64,000 bases of DNA from Solirubrobacter pauli (GCF_003633755.1 NZ_RBIL01000001.1:1597426-1661425); one strand, 5' to 3'; positions 11,839 to 19,652 are shown, counted from the first letter of the stretch. Notes: generated by a model from the sequence alone, not told the origin. A program made the numbers and translations.

Positions 11839-13315
11839 ACGTGACCGTCTTGCTGTAGGTGCCCGTGCGCAGCGGGTCGGTGGCGCCGACCGCCTGCTTG
11901 AACGTGATCAGCGACTTCGCCGCCGTGACCGGGCCCGGCCAGAAGCTCGGCGCGACGTCCACGCGCAGCGGCTGCGGGAGCGTGTACGTGCCGTTGGCGA
12001 GGTGACCGGGGTCGGAGACGCTGAGCGTCGTGTTGCCGGCGGTCGAGAGGATGGTCGCCTCCGTGGAGGTCGTGTACTCGCGCTCGACGCCGGGGACGAA
12101 CGCGCCGAACGGCGCGGCCGCGCCGAGCGTGAGCTCGAGCGTCGGACCGACCGCACCGCCGACGTTGCCGGAGATGCCGGTGACCGCCGCCGTCGACGGC
12201 GTGACCGCGCCCGTGCCGGCGAACGTGACCTTGGCCGCGCCCGGCGCCGCGACGCAACCGCCACGACCGGCCACGCGCTCGACGCCGTCGACGACGAGGA
12301 CCTTGCCCGGGAAGCCGAGGCCGTTGTCGCGGTTGACGAGGCAGACCTCGTCGTCGAAGCGCAGGATCGTCGACGGCGCCGGGATCCCGGCCGCGGCGAC
12401 GATCGCCTCGGGCTGGTTGGTCTGCACGCCGTCGGCGCCCATGGCGCGGGCACGGACGAACTCGTCGACCTCCTCCGCCTCGCCCGCGTCGTAGGCGTGC
12501 GGCATCACGACGCCGCACGCGTCGTGCACCGCCGCGATCGACTCCGGCGTGTACTCGTCGCGGCGCGAGCCGAACACCGGCGCGACCTTCGCGATCTCGT
12601 ACATCAGGTACGGCGGCTCCCAGCGATCGCGGTTGTAGATGATCCGCGCGTCCGGAGCCGTCTGCAGCACCCGGATGTCGCCCGAGTTGAAGATCGACCG
12701 CTCGATCAGCCCGTACTGCTTGACGAGCTCGGTGAGCTTGCCCTCCTCGGTGACCGAGCCCTTGATGTCGAGCTCGACGCCGGCGCCGACGCGCTGGGCG
12801 AGCGCCAGCACCCCCTCGAGCGAGGCGACCTGCGCGGGGTCGTACGCGCCGCCCTTCCACGGCGCGTAGTCGGCGGCGTTGAGCGCGCGGACCTCGTCGA
12901 AGGTGAGCGTGGAGATGTCGCCGGTGCCGTTGGTCGTGCGGTCGACGGTGGAGTCGTGCAGCGCGACGAACCTGCCGTCCTTCGTCTGCTGGACGTCGAC
13001 CTCGACCAGCTCCACGCCGAAGGCGAACGCGTACTCGTAGGACTGGATCGTGTTCTCCGGCGCCAGCGTCAGCGCGCCACGGTGGGCGGAGATCAGCGGG
13101 CGGGCGCGGCCGCTGTCCGGCGTGCCGACGCTCTGCCAGCGCGTCGGGTCGGCCGTCTGGTCGCACGCCGGGCGCTGGACGATGTCGTCGAGCGCGTCGA
13201 TCTGGGCGCGCATCGCGATCACGCGCGGGTCGTCGGGCGGGGTGTCCTGCGCCTGTGAGACGGCGGGCGCCGCGAGCAGGGTCGCGGCGATCGCCAAGGC
13301 GAGTCTGGTCTTCAT
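11813..13315 (-). CDS. Secreted glycerophosphodiester phosphodiesterase with C-terminal beta-rich domain
   Basis: A 500-residue exported enzyme expected to cleave glycerophosphodiesters to glycerol-3-phosphate and an alcohol. The signal peptide is MKTRLALAIAATLLAAPAVS with an A-Q-A type cleavage site. The GDPD TIM barrel starts near residue 73 with the catalytic ISAHRGALTLAPENT, then VELVEVDVQQTKDGRFVALHD and STVDRTTNGTG, which keep both catalytic histidines and the metal-binding acids. The barrel ends near 330 (MGADGVQTNQPEAIV). The last 170 residues are Thr/Val/Gly-rich and look like an Ig-like or adhesion domain. A perfect 11-bp hairpin ends one base before the ATG. Confidence 0.9.
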   Translation of the reverse strand: MKTRLALAIAATLLAAPAVSQAQDTPPDDPRVIAMRAQIDALDDIVQRPACDQTADPTRWQSVGTPDSGRARPLISAHRGALTLAPENTIQSYEYAFAFGVELVEVDVQQTKDGRFVALHDSTVDRTTNGTGDISTLTFDEVRALNAADYAPWKGGAYDPAQVASLEGVLALAQRVGAGVELDIKGSVTEEGKLTELVKQYGLIERSIFNSGDIRVLQTAPDARIIYNRDRWEPPYLMYEIAKVAPVFGSRRDEYTPESIAAVHDACGVVMPHAYDAGEAEEVDEFVRARAMGADGVQTNQPEAIVAAAGIPAPSTILRFDDEVCLVNRDNGLGFPGKVLVVDGVERVAGRGGCVAAPGAAKVTFAGTGAVTPSTAAVTGISGNVGGAVGPTLELTLGAAAPFGAFVPGVEREYTTSTEATILSTAGNTTLSVSDPGHLANGTYTLPQPLRVDVAPSFWPGPVTAAKSLITFKQAVGATDPLRTGTYSKTVTFTLSTTAP

Positions 13316-13316
13316 G

Positions 13317-13343
13317 GGGCGGCATCCAACGCGGATGCCGCCC
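13317..13343 (-). promoter_or_regulatory. 11-bp hairpin abutting the gdpD start codon
   Basis: GGGCGGCATCC (13317-13327) and GGATGCCGCCC (13333-13343) pair perfectly around 5 nt. On the minus strand the stem lies 19 nt after the methyltransferase stop and one base before the gdpD ATG. It may end the upstream transcript or hide the gdpD ribosome site; no Shine-Dalgarno sequence is seen. Confidence 0.5.
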
Positions 13344-13362
13344 GCATGGGGTGAAGATTCAG

Positions 13363-14100
13363 CTAGCTGCGACGCGCCAGGATGTTCAGCCGGACATAGT
13401 CCGCCCGCAGCGGAACGGTCATGGCGTCGATCACCGCGTCGACGAACGGCATCCGGTCCTCGTCGGGCACCCGCTCGAGGTGGGAGCCGAGGATGACCGT
13501 GGCGAAGAACTCCCGCGGGTTGGGCGGATCGAGCGGCCACTGCTGCAGCCAGGCCCAGATGTCCGTGAAGCCGGCACGGGTCAGCCGTTCCACGGTCTCG
13601 TCGGGAGCGGCGAAGTTCCACGGCCCCGGCCAGCCGCGCAACGCGGGGTGGTCGACCTTCGCGATCGCGGCCTCGACGTTGGCGATGTTCCCGGCGCCAC
13701 CGCACTGCGCGACGAGCTTCCCGCCCGGGCGCAGCGCGTCGTGGAGGCGTGCGAACAGCCGGTCGTGGTCGGGGATCCAGTGGAAGGTGGCGGTCGAGAG
13801 GATCGCGTCGAACGGCTCGTCGACGACCAGCTCGGCCGCATCGGCCGCGAACAGCTCGACGCGGTCGCCGAGCCGCTCACGGGCCTGGTCGACCATCGCC
13901 TGACTGCCGTCGGTGCCGACGACGGTGCCGTTCGGGACGCGCGCCAGCAGCTGCTCGGTCACGCGGCCCGAGCCGCAGCCGACGTCGAGCACGCGCTCGT
14001 CGCCGCGAAGGTCGAGCCGCTCGATGACGTCGAGGCCCATCGCGACCTGCGGGTCGGACATGCGGTCATACGAGGCGGCGTTCCATTCACGTGGCGGCAT
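13363..14100 (-). CDS. Class I SAM-dependent methyltransferase, trans-aconitate methyltransferase-like
   Basis: A 245-residue cytoplasmic methyltransferase. The SAM-binding motif I is VLDVGCGSGRVTEQLL near residue 38, motif II VVGTDGSQAMVDQARERL, motif III ELFAADAAEL, and the post-motif FDAILSTATFHWIPDHDRLF. This order, with the HWIPDH segment and the C-terminal half with LQQWPLDPPNPREFFATVI, is closest to the Tam/trans-aconitate 2-methyltransferase group. The true substrate is not determinable from sequence. The start MPPREWNAASYDR is typical of the group. Repeated CATAC/GTATG motifs overlap its start codon. Confidence 0.85.
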   Translation of the reverse strand: MPPREWNAASYDRMSDPQVAMGLDVIERLDLRGDERVLDVGCGSGRVTEQLLARVPNGTVVGTDGSQAMVDQARERLGDRVELFAADAAELVVDEPFDAILSTATFHWIPDHDRLFARLHDALRPGGKLVAQCGGAGNIANVEAAIAKVDHPALRGWPGPWNFAAPDETVERLTRAGFTDIWAWLQQWPLDPPNPREFFATVILGSHLERVPDEDRMPFVDAVIDAMTVPLRADYVRLNILARRS

Positions 14101-14123
14101 ACAACCGTATGTTATTGCATACG
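14098..14123. repeat. Three alternating inverted CATAC motifs at a gene junction
   Basis: CATAC (14098-14102), GTATG (14107-14111) and CATAC (14118-14122) alternate in orientation across the 11-nt gap between the ppiC copy 2 stop and the methyltransferase ATG. Either neighbouring pair can form a dyad. This is AT-rich for the region and looks like a small operator, possibly for the methyltransferase; no protein is identified. Confidence 0.35.
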
Positions 14124-15080
14124 CGGCGTCGGTGTGGCGGTCGGCTTCGGACCGTTGTCGCAGTCGGACGTGCGGTAGTCCTCGGCGCACTGCGTCCGCG
14201 CGCGCCAGCGCTTGGCGAAGTCGGCCATGAAGGTCGAGAGCGCCTTCTGCTGACGTTCGCCGACGAGCGTCTGGCGGATCGCCGGCCGGGCCTCCGCGAG
14301 CGTCTGCTGCGTGGGCGCCACCACGGCGGTGACCGTGAAGACGTAGTAGCCGTACTGGGTCTTGACCGGGCCGGCCAGCGCGCCCTTGCGCGCGCTGAAC
14401 ACCGCCTTGTCGAGCTCGGCGTCGAGCGTCCCCTCGGCTTGGGCGGGCAGCTTGCCGCCGCTGGCCTTCGACGTGTCGTCGATCGAGTACCGCTTCGTCA
14501 CCGCCTTCCAGGAGTCCCCGCGCTCGAGCGCCGCGCGGGCGCGCTCGGCCGCGCCGCGCTTCTGCGTGAGGACGACGCGCAGGTCGCGCTTCTCGGGCTG
14601 TGAGAAGCGCGCCCGGTTGCGCGCGTAGAAGTCGGCGACGGCGCGTTCGGGCACCTTGTCCGCGCCCTTGACGACCCGCTCCTGGATCTTGGTGGCGAGC
14701 AGCGCGGCCCGCACGCGCTGCCGGATGTCGGCCTCCGTCTGCCCCGAGGTCTTGAGGAACGTGCGGTAGTCGGCGTCCTTCGGGAACGACTGGCGCTTCT
14801 GCTCGCTGAACGCCTTGGTGACCTCGGCGTCGCCGAGCGCGATGTCCATCCGCTCGGCCTCCCCGTCGAACCAGCGCAGCGACGCGAGCAGGTTCATCAC
14901 CTGGTCGCGCGCCTGCTCGCGCTTCAGATCGGGCGAGAGCTTCCGGACGACGGTCATCCAGTGCTCGTAGTCGGCCTTCTTGATCGGATCGCCGTCGACG
15001 GTGGCCACGGAGTTGCCGGGCACGCCGCCGCACGCGGCGAGCACGAGGCCGGCCGCGGTGAGGGGGAGCAGCTGCTTCAT
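14112..15080 (-). CDS. SurA/PrsA-like peptidyl-prolyl isomerase lipoprotein (copy 2)
   Basis: A 322-residue paralogue of the lipoprotein at 5693-6826. The signal peptide is MKQLLPLTAAGLVLAACGG, with lipobox LAAC and lipidated Cys near residue 17. The sequence then follows copy 1 closely: GVPGNSVATVDGDPIKKADY, QKRQSFPKDADYRTFLKTSG, SQPEKRDLRVVL, SIDDTSKASGGKLPAQAEG and VKTQYGYYVFTVTAV. It lacks the Lys/Pro-rich insert of about 45 residues near the N-terminus of copy 1 and has more Arg for Lys. It is the last gene of the sigma-factor operon, with an ATGA overlap to the small membrane protein upstream. Probable role: envelope protein folding under stress. Confidence 0.88.
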   Translation of the reverse strand: MKQLLPLTAAGLVLAACGGVPGNSVATVDGDPIKKADYEHWMTVVRKLSPDLKREQARDQVMNLLASLRWFDGEAERMDIALGDAEVTKAFSEQKRQSFPKDADYRTFLKTSGQTEADIRQRVRAALLATKIQERVVKGADKVPERAVADFYARNRARFSQPEKRDLRVVLTQKRGAAERARAALERGDSWKAVTKRYSIDDTSKASGGKLPAQAEGTLDAELDKAVFSARKGALAGPVKTQYGYYVFTVTAVVAPTQQTLAEARPAIRQTLVGERQQKALSTFMADFAKRWRARTQCAEDYRTSDCDNGPKPTATPTPRMQ

Positions 15081-15337
15081 GTGGTGAGAGAGGAGAAGGG
15101 GTCGGAGGTGCACGGGCCCGCGCCCAGGAGCGACTCCTGGGCCGAGCACGGCGGGGACGAGAGCGGCGCCGACGGCGCGGGGGTCGTCCCGTGCGGGACG
15201 AGGGCGAAGACGGCGACGCTCGCGGTCGCGACGGCGACCGCGAACAGCGCGGACGGACGGCGGCGCCGGCGGGCCGCGGTACGCCGACGCGCGGCGGCGA
15301 GCAGCTCGGCCTCGAGGGCGTGCTCGAAGTCGCTCAT
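15077..15337 (-). CDS. Small single-pass membrane protein, possible anti-sigma factor
   Basis: An 86-residue protein. Residues 1-28 are cytoplasmic and Arg-rich (LLAAARRRTAARRRRRPS), about 29-47 form one membrane helix (ALFAVAVATASVAVFALV), and the rest is an exported Ser/Pro-rich tail with two cysteines (SSPPCSAQ, GAGPCTS). It lies after an ECF sigma factor, where a membrane anti-sigma is usual, but it lacks a recognisable zinc-type or ASD anti-sigma domain. Both ends overlap neighbours by ATGA. Role as anti-sigma is inferred from position only. Confidence 0.65.
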   Translation of the reverse strand: MSDFEHALEAELLAAARRRTAARRRRRPSALFAVAVATASVAVFALVPHGTTPAPSAPLSSPPCSAQESLLGAGPCTSDPFSSLTT

Positions 15338-15456
15338 GTGCGAGCCCTCCAGGCGGCGAGCGCGCGACCAGCGGCCGCGAGGCGAGCGGGCGCCAGGCGA
15401 GCGGGCGCGCGGCGCGCGGGCGCGCGTCCGGCGGGCGTGTGCGGGCGAGCGGTCAT
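15334..15456 (-). CDS. 40-residue Pro/Ala/Arg-repeat peptide, translationally coupled on both sides
   Basis: A short gene whose ATG (15454-15456) overlaps the sigma-factor TGA and whose TGA (15334-15336) overlaps the next ATG, both as ATGA. The peptide is MTARPHTPAG, then a repeated PAR core (RAPARRAPARLAPARLAA), then GRALAAWRART. It has no acidic residue and could be an amphipathic basic helix. The DNA of the core is a degenerate tandem GC repeat. The exact fit of both junctions argues for real translation. It may simply carry ribosomes from the sigma gene to the membrane gene, or may bind membrane or RNA; no homologue is recognised. Confidence 0.55.
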   Translation of the reverse strand: MTARPHTPAGRAPARRAPARLAPARLAAAGRALAAWRART

Positions 15457-16013
15457 GCGCTGTAGCCCTCCATGCGGCGGCGCAGCCCGGTCAGGCCGCG
15501 GCTGACGCGCTTGCGGATGACGGACTCGGTCGTGGCCGCGCGACGGGCGATCACCGCGTAGTCGTCCTCGTCGAGGACGCGGGCGAGCACGGCCTCGCGC
15601 TGGTCGGCGGGCAGCTCGGCGAGGCCGCGCTGCAGCAGCGGCGACGCCGCATCGGCCGTGGCGAGCGCGTCGACGCGGTCGAGCGCCTCGTCCGTGAGCG
15701 GGATCGCCTGCATCCCGAGCCGCGTGCGCGCGCGGTCCTCGACCGCCCCCTGCTGCGCCGCGTGCGCGAGCTGCCGGCGCGCGATGCCGTACAGCCACGC
15801 GACCGCCGGGCCCCGGTCCGGCCGGTGGCGGTGCGCGCCGTCGAGCGCGGCGGCGAACGTCTCCGCGGTCAGGTCGGCCGCGGTCTCGGCGCAGCGGGTG
15901 CGGCGCGCGAAGTACGCGAGCACGCCGGCGACGTGGCGGCGGTAGAAGACCGCGAACGCCTCGGGCTGCGACCGCGTGGCCGCGAGCAGCTGGTCGTCGG
16001 TGCGCGCATCCAT
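15453..16013 (-). CDS. ECF-family RNA polymerase sigma factor
   Basis: A 186-residue sigma-70 family protein of extracytoplasmic-function type. Region 2 lies at about residues 18-75 (EAFAVFYRRHVAGVLAYFA, then TAADLTAETFAAAL; the AWLYGIARRQLAHA segment follows). Region 4 lies at about 125-182 (LAELPADQREAVLARVL, DEDDYAVIARRAATTESVI, RKRVSRGLTGLRRRM) and carries the -35-binding HTH. It heads a four-gene chain with ATGA overlaps ending in the PpiC lipoprotein copy 2, which suggests an envelope-stress regulon that includes its own operon. A palindromic hairpin separates it from pth. Confidence 0.9.
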   Translation of the reverse strand: MDARTDDQLLAATRSQPEAFAVFYRRHVAGVLAYFARRTRCAETAADLTAETFAAALDGAHRHRPDRGPAVAWLYGIARRQLAHAAQQGAVEDRARTRLGMQAIPLTDEALDRVDALATADAASPLLQRGLAELPADQREAVLARVLDEDDYAVIARRAATTESVIRKRVSRGLTGLRRRMEGYSA

Positions 16014-16028
16014 CCTGCAATGGACTTA

Positions 16029-16044
16029 GTCGCCGCGCGGCGAC
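16029..16044 (-). terminator. 16-bp perfect palindrome between pth and the sigma-factor operon
   Basis: GTCGCCGC followed at once by GCGGCGAC is a perfect palindrome 18 nt after the pth stop codon (minus strand) and 15 nt before the sigma-factor ATG. It may end the rplY-pth transcript, although no U-tract follows, or act as an operator for the sigma operon. Confidence 0.45.
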
Positions 16045-16062
16045 CTGTGACCTAAGGATCTC

Positions 16063-16629
16063 CTAAGCGGAGTCGACGATGCGCTCGGCCTCGTCGGCCG
16101 CGCGGGAGACGAGGTCCGCGACCTCGGCGCTGGACTGGCGCCACTTGCCGAGCACGTAGGCGGCGACGATGTCGGGGTCGGTCGAGTCCGGACGGCCGAC
16201 GCCGATCCGCACGCGGTGGAACTCCGCCGCGCCCAGCTCACGCTTGAGCGACTTGAGGCCGTTGTGGCCGGCGAGCCCGCCCCCGAGCCGCGAGCGGATG
16301 TCCCCGAACGGGAGGTCGATCTCGTCGTGCAGCACGAGCACGCGGTCGAGGTCGAGCTTGAAGGAGCCGCGCGCGGGCCCGGCGGAGCGGCCGGCCTCGT
16401 TCATGTACGTCTGCGGCTTCAGGAGGGCGATGCGTGGACCGCCCGGGCGAGTCCGGCCCTCGGCCAGCTCGCCCGCGAACTTCTTCTTGGCGCGCGGGAG
16501 ATCCCAGCGGCGCGCCAGCTCGTCGGCGACTTTGAAGCCGACGTTGTGCGGCGACTCGGCGTAGCCGGGCCCGGGGTTCCCGAGCCCGACGATCAGCCAA
16601 TCAACGGGTGTGGAGCCGAAGACCTTCAG
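16063..16629 (-). CDS. pth: Peptidyl-tRNA hydrolase, apparent CTG start
   Basis: A 188-residue enzyme that frees tRNA from stalled peptidyl-tRNA. The family start DWLIVGLGNPGPGYAESPHN, with the catalytic His in SPHNVG, is intact and is followed by LKPQTYMNEAG, LVLHDEIDLPFGDIRSR (catalytic Asp) and the LGGGLAGHNGLKSLKREL loop. No ATG, GTG or TTG lies in frame before the motif. The codon CTG at 16627-16629 overlaps the rplY TGA as CTGA, mirroring the ATGA overlaps elsewhere, and gives an N-terminus MKVFGSTPVDWLIV of normal length. A Met at 16404 would delete the active site. rplY-pth is a classical pair. Confidence 0.92.
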   Translation of the reverse strand: MKVFGSTPVDWLIVGLGNPGPGYAESPHNVGFKVADELARRWDLPRAKKKFAGELAEGRTRPGGPRIALLKPQTYMNEAGRSAGPARGSFKLDLDRVLVLHDEIDLPFGDIRSRLGGGLAGHNGLKSLKRELGAAEFHRVRIGVGRPDSTDPDIVAAYVLGKWRQSSAEVADLVSRAADEAERIVDSA

Positions 16630-17309
16630 GACTCGTCCGAGGAGTCTTCGGCCGACTGCGCGGCCTCCTCGGCGGTGTCGCCCTCGGCCTGCGCCGCATC
16701 CTCGCCCACGAGCGCGGTCTCGGTCTCGATCTCGTCCTCGACCGGCTCGGCCGTCGGGGGCGTGATCGTCGCGATGACGGTCTCCTCGAGGTCGTCGAGG
16801 AACGTGACGCCCTTCGGCGCGGTGATCGCGCTGAGGGTGAGCGTGGCGTTCATCTCGAGGCCCGACACGTCGTGCTGGATCGTGTCCGGGATGTCGCCCG
16901 GCAGCGCCTCGATGTTGACCTCGCGGGTCTCCTGGTTGAGGATGCCGCCCTCGACCGTGCCGGGCGCCTTCTCGGCGCCGACGAGGTCGACCACGACCGT
17001 GGCCGTGATGGCCTCGTTCATGTTCACGCGGAGGAAGTCCACGTGCATGATGTCGCCGCGCACCGGGTGGCGCTGGACGTCCTTGACCTGGACGGGCGCC
17101 TTGGCGCCGCCGTCCAGGGCGATCTCGAGGATCGCGCCGGAGTGGGCGAGCGTGTTGCGCAGGATGCGCGCGTCGACGGCGAAATGCGACGGCTCACCGT
17201 CGCCGCCGTAGATGACGCCGGGAACATTGCCCGCGCGACGTAGACGGCGGGTGGCGCGCGAGCCCTCGGGGTCGCGCGCAGTCAGTGAGAGAGTCGTATC
17301 GTCGGCCAT
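16626..17309 (-). CDS. rplY: 50S ribosomal protein bL25 (CTC/TL5 type)
   Basis: A 227-residue long form of bL25 that binds 5S rRNA. The N-terminal L25 domain (about 1-95) contains GSRATRRLRRAGNVPGVIYG and VKDVQRHPVRGDIMHVDFLRV. The C-terminal beta domain (about 100-190, VNIEALPGDIPDTIQHDVSG, LEETVIATITPP) is followed by a very acidic tail (EDEIETETALVGEDAAQAEG). The start MADDTTLSL is chosen because the upstream open frame lacks similarity. It is joined to pth by a CTGA overlap. Confidence 0.96.
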   Translation of the reverse strand: MADDTTLSLTARDPEGSRATRRLRRAGNVPGVIYGGDGEPSHFAVDARILRNTLAHSGAILEIALDGGAKAPVQVKDVQRHPVRGDIMHVDFLRVNMNEAITATVVVDLVGAEKAPGTVEGGILNQETREVNIEALPGDIPDTIQHDVSGLEMNATLTLSAITAPKGVTFLDDLEETVIATITPPTAEPVEDEIETETALVGEDAAQAEGDTAEEAAQSAEDSSDES

Positions 17310-17413
17310 GATCTGTAGGGTCACCGCGGGCAGGGTCCTTCGGCGCGATGAGCGGCCGACGATGGTAGCGAATCGGCGTCTGAGCGCTCGGCGTGAGGGG
17401 TAGACACACACCA

Positions 17414-17749
17414 ATGTCCCCCGACGCGGAGCTGCTCGTGATCTTCGGAGTCCTCCATCTCGTGGCCCTGGTGCTAGGCGGTGCGCTGTTCCTGTTGTTC
17501 CTGCGATCGGACAACACGTCTACATGGACCGGTGACGACGAGGACGACTCCGGCGGTGGCGGCAACGACCGCGTCTCCGACAAGCCCAAGACGTCGCCGA
17601 ACGGCGGCATCCCGCTGCCGTTCGCCATCCAGTCCGACAAGCGGCTGCGCTCGGGCCACGACAAGCTGGCCGACCCCGGCCGGCGTCAGGTCCGCACGCG
17701 CAAGACCCTCGAGCCGGCCCGGCCCGCGCGGCGCATCACGTCCCGGTAG
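17414..17749 (+). CDS. Small single-pass membrane protein
   Basis: A 111-residue protein of unknown function. The N-terminus MSPDAELL leads into one long membrane helix at about residues 8-32 (LVIFGVLHLVALVLGGALFLLFL), then a soluble acidic Gly/Asp linker (DDEDDSGGGGNDRVSDK) and a basic C-terminus. Transcribed divergently from rplY; a near-consensus TAGACA lies 7 nt before the ATG, so it may also be leaderless. Its 3' end overlaps the convergent GH2 gene by 14 nt. Confidence 0.65.
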   Translation: MSPDAELLVIFGVLHLVALVLGGALFLLFLRSDNTSTWTGDDEDDSGGGGNDRVSDKPKTSPNGGIPLPFAIQSDKRLRSGHDKLADPGRRQVRTRKTLEPARPARRITSR

Positions 17750-19613
17750 GCGGGCCGAACTGCTGGGTCTGCTTGAACCAGCGCTGGATGTCGAAGAACG
17801 CGGGCTTCTTCACCCCGTCGTAGGTGACGAGGCCCTTCTGGTGGAGCGGAGCCGTCGGGCGCGGGTTGCCACCCTCCCAGCCCGGCCGGACCCAGAACTC
17901 GTTCAGCGCCCAGTAGACGACGCCGCTCAGCCACGGCTTCGAGCTCATGACCGTCATCTGGTAGTTGATCCACTCCTGCTGGAAGGCCCACGTGCCCTTC
18001 TCCTCGATCGGGCCGTCGCGGTTGGCCTCCGCGCCGAACTCCGTGACCATCAGGGCCTGGTTCGGGTAGCAGGCGCGCACCGCGTCCAGATAGCCGGACA
18101 GCTTCGTGCGGTCGAAGATCTGCCCGCTCGGGCCGGGATACCAGCCGAAGTAGTTGTTGAAGCCGATGACGTCGAGTGACTTGTACTGCTCGGCCTGGCA
18201 CAGCGAGCTCGGGTAGGCCGCGACCGCGATGCCGACGGGGCGCGTCGGGTCGGCCTGCTTGGCGAACTTGACCGCTGCGTTGATGTAGGCCACCTGCACC
18301 GGGCCGGGCTGCGAGGACAGCTCGTTGCCGATCGACCACAGCATCGCCGACGCGTGGTTCTCGTGCGTCTCGATCATCCGGCCGACCTCGTCGACCGCCG
18401 AGCGGCGCACGGACGGCTCCTTCAGGACCGTGGTCGGGACGCTGTAGACGGGGACCTCTTCCCAGATCAGCAGGCCGAGCCGGTCGGCCAGCTCGTGCGT
18501 GTAGGGGTGCATCGGGTAGTGCGTGCGCAGCACCGTGCCGCCCGCCTCCCGCGTGAGGTTGACGAGCTCCTCGCGGCGCTCGTTGGTGATCGCGAACCCG
18601 TCGGCCTTGGAGTCCTCGTGCAGCCCCATGCCGCGCACGTTCAGCGGGGCGCCGTTCAGGAACAGCCGGCCCTGGGAGACCTTGATCGAGCGGATGCCGC
18701 TGTGCAGGCTGTACCCCGCGACCTTCTTGCCGTCCACGCGGACGGTGAACGAGACGTCGTAGAGGTTCGGGCTCTGCGGCGACCACAGCTTCGGGTCGGC
18801 GATCTTGACCGAGTCGGTGAACGAGGCGATCGCCTTCGGGCCGAGCGACTTGCTGCCGAAGTTCACGCTGCGGGTGCCGAACTTGCCGGTGAGCGTGACG
18901 CGCTGGCCGCGGTTCGTCACGTTGCGCAGGTTGAGGTTCATGCGCACGGTCGCGTCGCAGGTGCCGCAGTCGATCTCCGGGCGCACCTGCACGCGCTGGA
19001 AGTCCACCGTGTCCAGCTTCTTGAGGTACACCTCGCGCTGGATGCCGGAGTAGTTCCACCAGCCGCCCGACGGCACGCCGTCGGCGTTCTCGCGGGCGGG
19101 CGGGAAGTCGCGGTCCAGGCGGCGCGAGTCCACACGCACCACGAGCCGGTTCGTGCCGCGGCGCTTGACGCCCGCCGCGTCGAACTCGAACGGCAGGTAC
19201 GCGCCGGCGTTCTCGCCGAGCGGCTTGCCGTTCAGCCACACCCGCGCGCGGTAGTTGACCGACTCGAAGCGGAACGCCCAGGCCAGCGCGGAGTCGGCGC
19301 TCGGCAGCTCGAAGTCCTTGCGGTACCAGCCCACGCCGCCCGCCATCGACTCGTTCGACGGGTCGCCGAGGTTCCACACGTTCGGGACCTTGACCGTCGT
19401 CCATCCGGCGGTCGACGCGGTGCGCATCCAGCGGGCCTTCACGCCCTGGTCCGCGTCGTCCTTGCGGAACAGCCAGTCACCGTCGAGCAGGTAGCGGCCG
19501 TCCGGGCCGTCCTTGTAGAGCGCTTGCTCGTCGGGCTTGTCAGCGGCGTGCGCGCTGCTCGGAACCACGAGCAGCAGCGCGAAAAGGGGCAGGAGGAAGC
19601 GCAGGCGGGCCAT
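17736..19613 (-). CDS. Secreted glycoside hydrolase family 2 enzyme
   Basis: A 625-residue exported beta-glycosidase of the beta-galactosidase / beta-glucuronidase / beta-mannosidase superfamily. A signal peptide (FLLPLFALLLVVPSSAHAAD) is followed by the GH2 sugar-binding domain (about 30-190; VPNVWNLGDP, GGVGWYRKDFELP, ARVWLNGKPLGENAGAYLPF), an Ig-like domain to about 310, and a TIM barrel. In the barrel WSIGNELSS carries the acid/base Glu and MVTEFGAEANRDG the nucleophile Glu. The ATG at 19613 best fits the signal peptide; a GTG 18 nt upstream is possible. Substrate is open; GH2 glucuronidases are the closest in layout. Confidence 0.9.
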   Translation of the reverse strand: MARLRFLLPLFALLLVVPSSAHAADKPDEQALYKDGPDGRYLLDGDWLFRKDDADQGVKARWMRTASTAGWTTVKVPNVWNLGDPSNESMAGGVGWYRKDFELPSADSALAWAFRFESVNYRARVWLNGKPLGENAGAYLPFEFDAAGVKRRGTNRLVVRVDSRRLDRDFPPARENADGVPSGGWWNYSGIQREVYLKKLDTVDFQRVQVRPEIDCGTCDATVRMNLNLRNVTNRGQRVTLTGKFGTRSVNFGSKSLGPKAIASFTDSVKIADPKLWSPQSPNLYDVSFTVRVDGKKVAGYSLHSGIRSIKVSQGRLFLNGAPLNVRGMGLHEDSKADGFAITNERREELVNLTREAGGTVLRTHYPMHPYTHELADRLGLLIWEEVPVYSVPTTVLKEPSVRRSAVDEVGRMIETHENHASAMLWSIGNELSSQPGPVQVAYINAAVKFAKQADPTRPVGIAVAAYPSSLCQAEQYKSLDVIGFNNYFGWYPGPSGQIFDRTKLSGYLDAVRACYPNQALMVTEFGAEANRDGPIEEKGTWAFQQEWINYQMTVMSSKPWLSGVVYWALNEFWVRPGWEGGNPRPTAPLHQKGLVTYDGVKKPAFFDIQRWFKQTQQFGPPTGT

Positions 19614-19652
19614 CACGGCGAATCTCAACACAGCATCCGGCGGGAAGTTCCG

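Noticed and set aside
15338-15452. GC-rich tandem repeat between sigma factor and membrane gene as a mere noncoding satellite
   Set aside because: The frame is open from ATGA to ATGA with matching junctions, so a coding role is more likely.
16063-16404. pth as a truncated 113-residue pseudogene starting at Met 16404
   Set aside because: The upstream frame encodes the intact family N-terminus including the catalytic His; only the start codon is unusual.
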